In this document: piece by piece, positions 52,549 through 59,838 of the stretch
How the letters are laid out: the number at the start of each line of letters is the position of its first letter
Position numbering within the stretch: the stretch's first letter is position 1
Assembly: GCF_016307205.1 (NCBI RefSeq)
Contig: NZ_JAEIJD010000001.1
Coordinates: 186,001-250,000 of the forward strand
Reading direction: 5' to 3'
Source: Pontibaca salina
GTDB taxonomy: Bacteria; Pseudomonadota; Alphaproteobacteria; Rhodobacterales; Rhodobacteraceae
DNA: 64,000 nucleotides
Notes under the pieces: generated by a model
What the model was told of the DNA's origin: nothing
Seen by the model: the letters and a program-made list of their open reading frames with translations, nothing else
Database searches by the model: none
Program-made: the position numbers and the translations under genes

Positions 52549-53676
52549 ATGAGCGTACAAACTATTTCAGACATACCGCGCGCTAGCCGCGCGGTACCAC
52601 GCATTGCCCTTGTCGCGATCGCGCTATTCCTGTGCCTGGCCGTCGCGATGATGGCCGGGGCGCGCTATGGGCTGCTGCTGGCGATCGGGTTCGGCTTTGG
52701 CATCACGCTTGAAGGCCTGCGTTTTGGCTTTGCGGGACCGTGGCGGGCCATGATCCTGCGCCGTGAACCGGCAGGTATCCTGGCGCAGCTAGTTGCCATC
52801 GGGCTGGTCGCAATCGTCGCGTTCCCATTGCTGCAAAGCAATGCCGAGGAGTTGACCGGCGCCATCGCACCGGTCGGCTGGGCGATGGTCGGCGGGGCCT
52901 TCGTGTTTGGTGCGGCGATGCAGGTGGTGCTGGGCTGCGGCTCGGGCACGCTGGTCAACGCGGGCAGCGGCAACCCCGTGGGCCTCGTCGCGCTGCCTTT
53001 CTTTGCCATCGGCAGTTTTATCGGCGCGACACATCTGCTGTGGTGGACCTCGCTCGGCAGCGCGCCGGTGGTCGCTTTCACTGGCACCTCCGGCCTGATC
53101 GTCACGCTGGGCGCGCTGGCCGCTGTGGCCGCATTGTTGCTGTTTCTGGCCGCGCCCGGTACCCGCACCATTCCGCGCCGCATGTGGATCGCCGCATTGC
53201 TGCTGGCACTGTTCGCGCTTGCCAATCTGGCGGTTGCGGGTCAGCCGTGGGGCGTGGTCTATGGTTTGGGGCTGTGGACGGCCAAAGGAGCTGCAGCGAT
53301 GGGCAGTGATGTCGCCGCCCTGCCCTTCTGGAGCGCCCCTGCCAATAGCGAGCGCCTGACCTCAAGCATCCTGACCGATGTGACCTCGCTGACCAATCTC
53401 GGCATCATCGGCGGCGCGTTTCTGGTTGCCGCATGGCGCGGTGGGCTGGCGCAGAAATTGCCTAATCTGCCGCCGCGCGCATGGGTCGCCACGATCATCG
53501 CAGGGCTGTTGCTGGGTTATTCTTCGCGACTTGCCTTCGGCTGCAATGTGGGTGCGTTCTTCAGCGGAATTTCAACCGGTTCGTTGCACGGTTGGGCGTG
53601 GTTCGCCGCTGCCTTCGCTGGCAGTATTGCCGGCGTGCGCCTGCGTCCGCTTTTGGGACTGGAGGGCAGACGATGA
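52549..53676 (+). CDS. YeeE/YedE (TsuA-like) sulfur-compound transporter
   Basis: 375 residues, about ten hydrophobic helices. The conserved cysteine-glycine motifs sit in AAMQVVLGCGSGTLVNAGSGN and, near the C-terminus, SSRLAFGCNVGAFFSGISTGSLHGWAWF; in the characterised thiosulfate carrier such cysteines line the path. The N-terminus IALVAIALFLCLAVAMMAGARYG is hydrophobic from the start. It starts seven bases after the rhodanese gene and shares ATGA with the next small gene, so all three are one unit. The likely cargo is thiosulfate or a related sulfur anion; inference from family only. Confidence 0.88.
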   Translation: MSVQTISDIPRASRAVPRIALVAIALFLCLAVAMMAGARYGLLLAIGFGFGITLEGLRFGFAGPWRAMILRREPAGILAQLVAIGLVAIVAFPLLQSNAEELTGAIAPVGWAMVGGAFVFGAAMQVVLGCGSGTLVNAGSGNPVGLVALPFFAIGSFIGATHLLWWTSLGSAPVVAFTGTSGLIVTLGALAAVAALLLFLAAPGTRTIPRRMWIAALLLALFALANLAVAGQPWGVVYGLGLWTAKGAAAMGSDVAALPFWSAPANSERLTSSILTDVTSLTNLGIIGGAFLVAAWRGGLAQKLPNLPPRAWVATIIAGLLLGYSSRLAFGCNVGAFFSGISTGSLHGWAWFAAAFAGSIAGVRLRPLLGLEGRR

Positions 53677-53849
53677 CGGGAACACGACGTCTGACAGCCG
53701 CTGCCGCACTGGCCTTGGTCCTGGGCATTCTGGCGCTGGACAAGGCCACCAGCACGCCGCTTGATCCGTTTCGCGCACCGCCGATACTGGCCCTGGGGTC
53801 GGGGCAGGCGTCGGGCGGGGCACATTGCGCCGCGTTGCCCTCCAAGTAA
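53673..53849 (+). CDS. Small exported protein with a single cysteine, coupled to YeeE/YedE
   Basis: 58 residues, ATG overlapping the transporter stop by four bases (ATGA), so translational coupling is likely. The N-terminus, TRRLTAAAALALVLGILALD, looks like a signal peptide or short membrane anchor. The remainder is proline- and glycine-rich, contains DPFRAPPILALGSG and ends with one cysteine, Cys52, in GGAHCAAL. No family is recognised. The single cysteine, export signal and operon with a periplasmic rhodanese and a sulfur transporter suggest a sulfane-sulfur carrier or accessory subunit, but this is inference. Confidence 0.6.
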   Translation: MTGTRRLTAAAALALVLGILALDKATSTPLDPFRAPPILALGSGQASGGAHCAALPSK

Positions 53850-53914
53850 CGGCCCCCTTGCATTATGCGCTAAGCTATTGTCTGTGAGCGGCGACGCAGA
53901 CAAAGCTTGGCTTC

Positions 53915-54625
53915 ATGGACCATTTTCGCCGTTACGCAATCTATTTCCTGCCCCAGCGCGCCGCTTGGTCGGATTTTGCCGCGTCTTGGCTGGGCTGGGA
54001 CGCGGTACAGGGGCGGACATTGGCGCATCCCGATGTTCCGGGCCTGCCACTGTCGCTTGCCCAAATCACCGCAAGACCGCGACGATACGGCCTGCACGCC
54101 ACGATCAAGGCTCCGTTTTATTTGGCCGAAAACACCACGGCTGCGGCGCTGTGCAATGCGACTGACGCACTTTGCGCCGCGCTTGCGCCGGTTGAACTGG
54201 GCGGATTAAGGATCGGCCGAATGGGCAGCTTTCTGGCGCTGCTCGCGCAGGAGGACTCGGCAGCGTTGTCGGATCTCGCGGCAAAGGTCGTGGCCGGACT
54301 GGATGACTTCCGTGCGCCGCCCAGCGATGCGGAATTGACCCGTCGCCGCGCCGCCCGACTGGACCCGCAACAGGAAAGACTTTTGCTGCGCTGGGGCTAT
54401 CCCAATGTGATGGAGCGCTTTCGCTTCCACATCACCTTGACCGGCCGCATCCATCGCCACAATCTGGAACCGGTGCAGATCGCCCTTACCCAAACACTGG
54501 AACCAATTCTACCACAGCCATTTCAGCTCGCATCGCTTTGCGTCGTGGGCGAGGATGACACGGGCTATTTTCACAAAATCCATCGCGCCGACCTGACCGG
54601 AACCAAGACACTGTCAGTCGAATGA
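53915..54625 (+). CDS. DUF1045 protein (2H phosphoesterase superfamily)
   Basis: 236 residues. Two HxT/S motifs typical of 2H phosphodiesterases are seen, HATIKAPF (about 68-75) and FHITLTG (about 171-177), with the DUF1045 N-terminus RYAIYFLPQRAAWSDFAASWLGWD. Relatives (PhnP/PhnV-linked) cut cyclic phosphodiesters such as phosphoribosyl 1,2-cyclic phosphate in phosphonate use. No phn gene is nearby, so its role here may differ. Its last 12 bases overlap the convergent bioN gene, a rather deep tail-to-tail overlap. The ATG has no strong ribosome binding site. Confidence 0.85.
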   Translation: MDHFRRYAIYFLPQRAAWSDFAASWLGWDAVQGRTLAHPDVPGLPLSLAQITARPRRYGLHATIKAPFYLAENTTAAALCNATDALCAALAPVELGGLRIGRMGSFLALLAQEDSAALSDLAAKVVAGLDDFRAPPSDAELTRRRAARLDPQQERLLLRWGYPNVMERFRFHITLTGRIHRHNLEPVQIALTQTLEPILPQPFQLASLCVVGEDDTGYFHKIHRADLTGTKTLSVE

Positions 54626-55207
54626 CCGCGCCTGTATCGCTTGGGCCGTTTCGTCGGCATGTTTCAGCGTGCGCACCACCACCGGCACCAAAAGCGCGGT
54701 GATATTGCGCTCTAGCCCACGCGCCACCTGCGCCTGACGCACCTCAATCAGAACGCTGCGGACCAGCGGGATAAATCGCAGTGTGAGTGAGATTGCCAAG
54801 GCAATCCGCGTCTTGGGCACCCAGCCGGGCGCATGTTTCAGTCCCGCTTCGATCCCGTCGACAAATTCGCCCGCCGTAGTGGTCAAGGTGACCAGCGACG
54901 CGGCCAAAATCAGCAAGGCAAAGCGCGAGATAATGAATGTCGCCAGAGCCAGATCGGCCAGCCAGACCTGCACCGCAAAAATGGCCACCAAGATCCAGAA
55001 AGCCGGACGCAGCGCCGCAACCCCATGGTGCGGACGCAGACCCGCGACAGCAAATCCAGCAGCGACCATCAGCCCCGCAATCGCGATTACTGCCCAGTGA
55101 TCGAACAAGAACAATCCGGTGCAGAACACCACCAGCGCCAGAATTTTAATCAGTGGTCGCGCGCGATGCAGCAGGCTGTCACCAAAGACGTAAAGATCGC
55201 TCAGCAT
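54614..55207 (-). CDS. bioN: Biotin ECF transporter transmembrane component BioN (EcfT)
   Basis: 197 residues with four to five hydrophobic helices. EcfT-type coupling motifs are ARG in QAQVARGLERN and ARS in AIQARSFD at the C-terminus; LALAISLTLRFIPLVRSVLIEVRQAQ is the conserved region that contacts the ATPase. It joins BioM to BioY. It overlaps bioM by seven bases. The order bioY-bioM-bioN on one strand is that of the alphaproteobacterial biotin transporter, and the protein is part of the complex in the inner membrane. Confidence 0.92.
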   Translation of the reverse strand: MLSDLYVFGDSLLHRARPLIKILALVVFCTGLFLFDHWAVIAIAGLMVAAGFAVAGLRPHHGVAALRPAFWILVAIFAVQVWLADLALATFIISRFALLILAASLVTLTTTAGEFVDGIEAGLKHAPGWVPKTRIALAISLTLRFIPLVRSVLIEVRQAQVARGLERNITALLVPVVVRTLKHADETAQAIQARSFD

Positions 55208-55869
55208 TGCGCACCGGCGGTGTAACCCGCGATGACCGGATCAGGCAGGCCATCCGCCACCACTTGTCCACCATCGATATGCAGCACCCGGTCGAACCCA
55301 TCCAGAAGATCCAGATCATGGGAAACCAGCACAATCTGTTGTTCCAGCTCATGAATTGCTGCCATAAAGCGGCGCTTGTTCCACAGGTCCAGCAGCGTTG
55401 TGGGTTCGTCCAGCACGATCAGGCGCGGGCGCATCACCAAGACCCCGGCGAGCGCGATCATCTGCTTTTCCCCCCCGCTCAACTGATGGGTAAGGCGGTC
55501 GCGCAGATGTTCAAGCTGAAACCGGCGCAGAACAGTGTCAATCCGCGCCCGCATTTCATCTTTACCAAGGCCGAGGTTCTTCAGCCCAAACTCCAGATCT
55601 TCGTGTACGATGGGATAAACGATCTGGTTGTCCGGGTTCTGAAACACGAAGCCGACATGACGGCGTAGCGCCTTGCTCCCGCCCTGCCCGTTCAGGGTAA
55701 CCGAACCGTTTGTCGGCGTTTCCAACCCGTTGAACAGCCGGGCAAAGGTGCTTTTGCCTGATCCGTTGCGCCCGATAATCCCGATGCGCCGTTCGGACAG
55801 CGACAGATCGATCTCGGTGAGGATCGCCTGCCCATCCTTTTTGACGCTGACTTCACGGAACCGGATCAT
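55201..55869 (-). CDS. bioM: Biotin ECF transporter ATPase BioM
   Basis: 222 residues. Walker A is IGRNGSGKSTF (about residue 33-43), the Q-loop GFVFQNPDNQIVYPIVHEDLEFGLKN is the ECF-type version, and the signature LSGGEKQMIALAGVLVMRPRLIVLDEPTTLLDL includes Walker B. The first line MIRFREVSVKKDG starts a normal ABC domain. It drives biotin uptake by BioY. Ten bases separate it from bioY and it overlaps bioN, so the three are co-translated. Confidence 0.95.
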   Translation of the reverse strand: MIRFREVSVKKDGQAILTEIDLSLSERRIGIIGRNGSGKSTFARLFNGLETPTNGSVTLNGQGGSKALRRHVGFVFQNPDNQIVYPIVHEDLEFGLKNLGLGKDEMRARIDTVLRRFQLEHLRDRLTHQLSGGEKQMIALAGVLVMRPRLIVLDEPTTLLDLWNKRRFMAAIHELEQQIVLVSHDLDLLDGFDRVLHIDGGQVVADGLPDPVIAGYTAGAQC

Positions 55870-55879
55870 CGGCGCGCCC

Positions 55880-56422
55880 TCAGCGCGTTATGATCGGATA
55901 GGCGCGCCGGACCGTTACAATCACCCCTGCGGCGATGACGCTTTTGACGATGTCGCCGGGGATGAAGGCCAGCGAACCGCTCAGCGCGGTCAGCGGAGAA
56001 ATCTTCGCCACCGTTGCGATCCAAGGGACGCCGACCGCATAGAGCACGACCACCCCGCCGCCCAGGCAGATTGCCAGCGCCACCGGAAAGCTCAGACTGT
56101 GCCAGAACTGTTCGGTCAGCCAGCCGATGACGAAGGCCGACAGCACAAACCCCACCAGGAACCCGCCGGTCGGCCCCATGAATACGCCGAAACCCCCGCG
56201 CCCGCCGGGCAGCAGTGGCAGGCCGATGGCGACCAGCGTCAGGAACAGAACCATGGCCAGCGCCCCGCGCCACGCACCCAGAACGCCACCCGCCAACATC
56301 ACCCCCATCGATTGCGCCGTGATTGGAACGCCAATAACCGGCAATGTGATCGGCGGAAACACGGCAAGCGCCGCCATGATGGCTGCAAAAAGAGCAATAA
56401 AGACGGTATCGCGAGTATCCAT
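55880..56422 (-). CDS. bioY: Biotin transporter substrate-binding protein BioY
   Basis: 180 residues with six hydrophobic helices. The BioY pattern is clear: VFPPITLPVIGVPITAQSMGVMLAGGVLGAWRGALAMVLFLTLVAIGLPLLPGGRGGFGVFMGPTGGFLVGF and the later PGDIVKS segment near IPGDIVKSVIAAG. It binds biotin in the inner membrane and works with BioMN. An AGAGGGA ribosome binding site precedes the ATG, and a near-perfect 15-base palindrome (56436-56450) lies just upstream. A longer overlapping frame (56441) reads a non-family protein and is not real. Confidence 0.95.
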   Translation of the reverse strand: MDTRDTVFIALFAAIMAALAVFPPITLPVIGVPITAQSMGVMLAGGVLGAWRGALAMVLFLTLVAIGLPLLPGGRGGFGVFMGPTGGFLVGFVLSAFVIGWLTEQFWHSLSFPVALAICLGGGVVVLYAVGVPWIATVAKISPLTALSGSLAFIPGDIVKSVIAAGVIVTVRRAYPIITR

Positions 56423-56435
56423 GTCGGTCCCTCTG

Positions 56436-56450
56436 TTTCAATTTGGAACC
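56436..56450 (-). promoter_or_regulatory. Candidate operator upstream of bioY
   Basis: On the minus strand GTTCCAA-A-TTGAAAC forms a 7-1-7 palindrome with one mismatch, directly before the bioY ribosome binding site. It does not resemble the known BioR box (TTAT-CTATAA type), so a different regulator may act, or BioR may be absent in this species. Sequence evidence only. Confidence 0.35.
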
Positions 56451-56499
56451 GTTTACGCCGAAAATATCCGCTTTGCCACCGCCCTCTGCAAGCGCGATG

Positions 56500-57123
56500 C
56501 TACTTCTTGGTATCCGATTTCGGGCGCGTCAACTGGAACAGATCCGTACCGCGCGCATACCAGCCGCGCCCGTGCATCCTTGCGATCAGCCTCAGCGCCG
56601 GCGTGTCGACATGGAATCGATCCGCGTCGAGAATATACGCATCATTGATACGGATCGACAGCACCCGCCCGATCACCACGGTCTGACTCGGGCCGGTCAC
56701 GATGCTGGATAGGTTCACGCATTCAAAAGATACCGGCGATTCCGCGATATGGGGCGGCCCGACATGGCGCGAGGCCAGCCGCGTCAGCCCGGCGGCTTCG
56801 AATTCGCTCACATCGCCGGGAGCGTCGATACTGGTCTGGTTCATTTTCTCTGCGACGCTTTCCGACACCAGATTCACCACGAACTCGCCGCGTGCAAGGA
56901 TGTTGGTTGCCGTGTCCTTGAACCCTTTGACCGGATCGGCCTGAAGCCCCAGGGCGACCGTCGGCGGCGTGTGGCCCATGGCGTTGAAAAAGGAAAACGG
57001 CGCAGCGTTTACCGTCCCATCTGCCCCCAGCGAGGTCACCCAAGCGATGGGTCGCGGGGTGACCGTAGCGGTTAGAAGCTTATACCCCGCCATCGGGTCA
57101 AGATCGGCCAGATCAACCTGCAT
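56500..57123 (-). CDS. Flavin reductase-like (DIM6/NTAB) protein
   Basis: 207 residues with an FMN-binding split-barrel pattern: TATVTPRPIAWVTSLGADGTVNAAPFSFFNAMGHTPPTVALGLQ and ARGEFVVNLVSESVAEKMN, then VNLSSIVTGPSQTVVIGRVLSIRI. Members reduce flavin for a partner oxygenase or act as small flavoproteins. The last base of the nitrilase stop is the first base of this start (TGATG), so it is coupled to the nitrilase gene. The substrate is unknown. A role in the same nitrogen-containing compound pathway is inferred from that coupling. Confidence 0.86.
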   Translation of the reverse strand: MQVDLADLDPMAGYKLLTATVTPRPIAWVTSLGADGTVNAAPFSFFNAMGHTPPTVALGLQADPVKGFKDTATNILARGEFVVNLVSESVAEKMNQTSIDAPGDVSEFEAAGLTRLASRHVGPPHIAESPVSFECVNLSSIVTGPSQTVVIGRVLSIRINDAYILDADRFHVDTPALRLIARMHGRGWYARGTDLFQLTRPKSDTKK

Positions 57124-58064
57124 CAGACCTCCTCGCGCGAACGGCGACGCACCGCTGGTTTTGGCCGGTCATCGACCACCAATTCGAACACATCGGGGCG
57201 GGCATAATGGCCGGTCACGTCGAAATCATACTTGCCGCGCGCAATCGCGGTGGTATCGGCCTCGGCGTAAAGGATGGTTTCGCCCTCGAAATCCGGCCCG
57301 GCCAGAACCGTGCCCATGGGATCGATGATCACGCTGCCGCCGCGCATCATCACCGTGTCGGGATCATCGCCTAAGACCGATTCATGTTCTGCTCCGAAGG
57401 CACGGCGGGTGATATATTGGCACGCGCTCAGCACGAAACAGCGTCCCTCCAACGCGATATGCTGCATCGTTGCCAGCCAGGTATCGCGGGTGTCCGCAGT
57501 GGGTGCGCAGTAAAACGCTACGCCCTGAGCGTACATATGCATCCGCAGCGCGGGCATATAGTTTTCCCAGCAGATCACCGCGCCGATCTTGCCCAACGGA
57601 CTGTCCACAGCTTCCATAGTGGACCCATCGCCAAAGCCCCAAATCAACCGCTCAGCCGCGGTCGGCATCAGCTTGCGATGCTTGCCAACCAACCCGTTCT
57701 TGCCGTCGAAATACAGCGCGGTGCAATAGAGTGTGCCACCATCGCGTTCGATACAGCCGATCACTGCAAAGAGGCCGGTCGCGGACGTGGCCTCGGCGAT
57801 CATCGCCACCTCTTGGCCGTCAAGGTCAATCGCCGCCTCGTAATAGCGACGAAACGCCTCGCGCCCCTCTTGCGTGCGCAACCCGACCGGAGCGCCGAAA
57901 GACGCGCCTTTGGGGTAACCGCCCAGCAGCGCCTCGGGGAACACGATCAGTTGCGCACCGTTGGCAGCCGCCCGGTGCAAGGTTTCGACCACCTTCCCGG
58001 CGGTAGCGAGGGAATCGTCGGGATTTGCAGCGATTTGTGCCACTGCGACCTTGTGAATACTCAT
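57123..58064 (-). CDS. Nitrilase (carbon-nitrogen hydrolase)
   Basis: 313 residues from an ATG with GGGGG seven bases away. The catalytic Glu44 lies in IVFPEALLGGYPKG, the lysine near 131 in GKHRKLMPT and the nucleophile Cys165 in AVICWENYMP, the signature of true nitrilases rather than amidases. LRMHMYAQGVAFYCAPTADTRDTW is the conserved region after it. It should turn a nitrile into the acid and ammonia; the physiological nitrile is unknown. It is followed by a flavin reductase-like gene and preceded at 88 bases by the dihydrolipoyl-dehydrogenase-like gene on the same strand. Confidence 0.92.
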   Translation of the reverse strand: MSIHKVAVAQIAANPDDSLATAGKVVETLHRAAANGAQLIVFPEALLGGYPKGASFGAPVGLRTQEGREAFRRYYEAAIDLDGQEVAMIAEATSATGLFAVIGCIERDGGTLYCTALYFDGKNGLVGKHRKLMPTAAERLIWGFGDGSTMEAVDSPLGKIGAVICWENYMPALRMHMYAQGVAFYCAPTADTRDTWLATMQHIALEGRCFVLSACQYITRRAFGAEHESVLGDDPDTVMMRGGSVIIDPMGTVLAGPDFEGETILYAEADTTAIARGKYDFDVTGHYARPDVFELVVDDRPKPAVRRRSREEV

Positions 58065-58151
58065 GTGATGCCCCCATTGCCGCCGAAAACCGGCCCAATA
58101 CTGGTATTCTGCGCGCGAGGGCAATTGTCAAACTACCCGGCACCCGTTGCC

Positions 58152-59576
58152 TCACGAGCAATCATCGCCGGGCAGCGGCTCATCGGCGCGATTCCACGGC
58201 GTTTTAATCGGGATCTGTTTGCAGACCTCACGTAGCGCTGGTTTCAGTCCCTCTTCCAGCGTCGGATGATAGAATGGCAGATCCAACATCTGCCCTGCGG
58301 TCAATTCAGAGCTGATCGCCCAAGCCAGTTCATGTGCGAGATGTTCGCCATCGGGCAGGCAAAGCGCCGCACCCGTCAGCCTGCCATCCGTTCGCGCGGC
58401 ATATATTTCGCAAAGGCCGTGCGCTTGCCCCATCACTCTAGCCCGGCCCTGATTGCCATAATCGGCACGGCCCGTGACCGTATCGCCATCGCCCGCTTCG
58501 GGAACCGCGCCAACCACCGCCGCACAGGGGCGACTGAACGTGATGGCCATCGGCACTGTGCGCTTGGTGGGGCGAAGGTCGGGATAGCAGGCGGCGTTGC
58601 GCCCCGCCACCGCGCCCTCGTCCGCCGCCTCATGCAGCACCGGGCGCAATCCATTGGCATCGCCCGCGATGAAAATCGCCGCGTTGCCACATTGCAGTGT
58701 CGCCGGGTCAATTTCCGGCATGCCGTTCTCGTCCAGTTCCAGCCCGGCCTTTTCCAGATCCAGCCCCTCCAGTTGCGGCGGGCGTCCGGCGGCGACCAGC
58801 AGGCGATCAAAGCGCGCGCTGCCGCCATCCCATGTCAGGCGCACGCCGTCGCCATCAGCCTCCGCCTCGGGGGCCTGTCCCAGATGAATCGCGAACTCGT
58901 CAGACAGGATACGGCACAATTCGGCGCTCGGTTCCTCGGGCAGACCGGCGACACGATTGCCCATGTCAAACACCTCGACCCGCACGCCCAGTCGTGCCAG
59001 CGCCTGCGCCAGTTCCAGACCCACCGCACCGGTGCCGATGACACCGACGGATTCGGGCAGGTCTTCCAGCTCAAAGATGTTGCGATTGGTCAGAACCTTG
59101 TCTTTTACCTCTTGGAACGCCCCCGGCAATGCTGGTTTCGCGCCGGTCGCCAACACTACCGCCCGCGCCCGGATCTGCGTGCCGTCATCCAATTCCAACT
59201 GCCCCGGCGCAACAAAGCGCGCATGGCCTTGCAGACGGACGCCGTCGGGCAACCGCGCGAATCCTTCTTTCACACCGCTCACGAACCGGTCGCGATGCTT
59301 GCGCACCCGGCGCATGACAGCGGCTCCATCGATCTGCGGAGTGGCTGTGATGCCAAAGCGCTGCGCCGCCCGCACCGCATGGGCAGCATCGGCGGCAGCA
59401 ATCAACAGCTTGGACGGCATACACCCCACATTCGCACAGGTTGTGCCAGCGAATTCCGGGTCGATCAAACGTGTTGTAACGCCACGATCGCGGGCGTGTT
59501 TCTCGGCTACGATCCCCGCTGTGCCTGCTCCGATTACCGCAACATCGCAGATTTCAATCTCTTGCTTGGGGGACAT
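58152..59576 (-). CDS. Dihydrolipoyl dehydrogenase-like FAD disulfide oxidoreductase
   Basis: 474 residues from MSPKQEIE, an ATG with AAAGG upstream; longer starts up to 59717 add no conserved part. FAD motif VAVIGAGTAGIVAEKHARDRG, redox disulfide Cys47-Cys52 in GTTCANVGCMPSK, the second nucleotide motif VIGTGAVGLELAQALARLGVRVEVFD, FIAGDANGLRPVLHEA and the C-terminal FYHPTLEEGL histidine-glutamate pair are seen. The domain order is that of the mercuric reductase/lipoamide dehydrogenase family, but it is distant from the E3 at 49945. Its partner is unclear; it could serve another 2-oxoacid complex or reduce a small disulfide. Confidence 0.9.
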   Translation of the reverse strand: MSPKQEIEICDVAVIGAGTAGIVAEKHARDRGVTTRLIDPEFAGTTCANVGCMPSKLLIAAADAAHAVRAAQRFGITATPQIDGAAVMRRVRKHRDRFVSGVKEGFARLPDGVRLQGHARFVAPGQLELDDGTQIRARAVVLATGAKPALPGAFQEVKDKVLTNRNIFELEDLPESVGVIGTGAVGLELAQALARLGVRVEVFDMGNRVAGLPEEPSAELCRILSDEFAIHLGQAPEAEADGDGVRLTWDGGSARFDRLLVAAGRPPQLEGLDLEKAGLELDENGMPEIDPATLQCGNAAIFIAGDANGLRPVLHEAADEGAVAGRNAACYPDLRPTKRTVPMAITFSRPCAAVVGAVPEAGDGDTVTGRADYGNQGRARVMGQAHGLCEIYAARTDGRLTGAALCLPDGEHLAHELAWAISSELTAGQMLDLPFYHPTLEEGLKPALREVCKQIPIKTPWNRADEPLPGDDCS

Positions 59577-59718
59577 GAAACCGACCTTTCTTTCCGGGAA
59601 CACGATGTATGTAGATGACATAACGCCTTGCCCTTCGCGCCAGTTCCCCAAGCCGGAACCATTGCCACCCAGCCGGGTTAACTCGGTGACACCGCGAACC
59701 CGTGAAAAGGAGCCCAAG

Positions 59719-59838
59719 TTGTCCCATCAAGCCCTGGCCGCCGCGCGGCCCCTCGAGCCGACCCAGACCGCCCGCCATTTGCTGCGTGCAACTGGGAAGG
59801 GGGAACAGTATGAAAGGCCGTCCGGTCTATCTGGTTGA
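59719..59838 (+). CDS. Possible short reading frame with strong ribosome binding site before fadI
   Basis: A TTG preceded by AAAAGGAG opens a 39-codon frame (SHQALAAARPLEPTQTARHLL onward) that ends 29 bases inside fadI in another frame. No family is recognised. It could be a leader peptide controlling fadI, or chance. The strong ribosome binding site is the only support; no conservation is known. Confidence 0.2.
   Translation: MSHQALAAARPLEPTQTARHLLRATGKGEQYERPSGLSG

Noticed and set aside
55866-56441. 191-codon minus-strand frame overlapping bioY
   Set aside because: The bioY frame is family-typical with a good ribosome binding site; this one is glycine/arginine-rich noise.
58266-59618. 450-codon plus-strand frame opposite the LPD-like gene
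   Set aside because: A shadow of the real gene caused by high GC content; no motifs.
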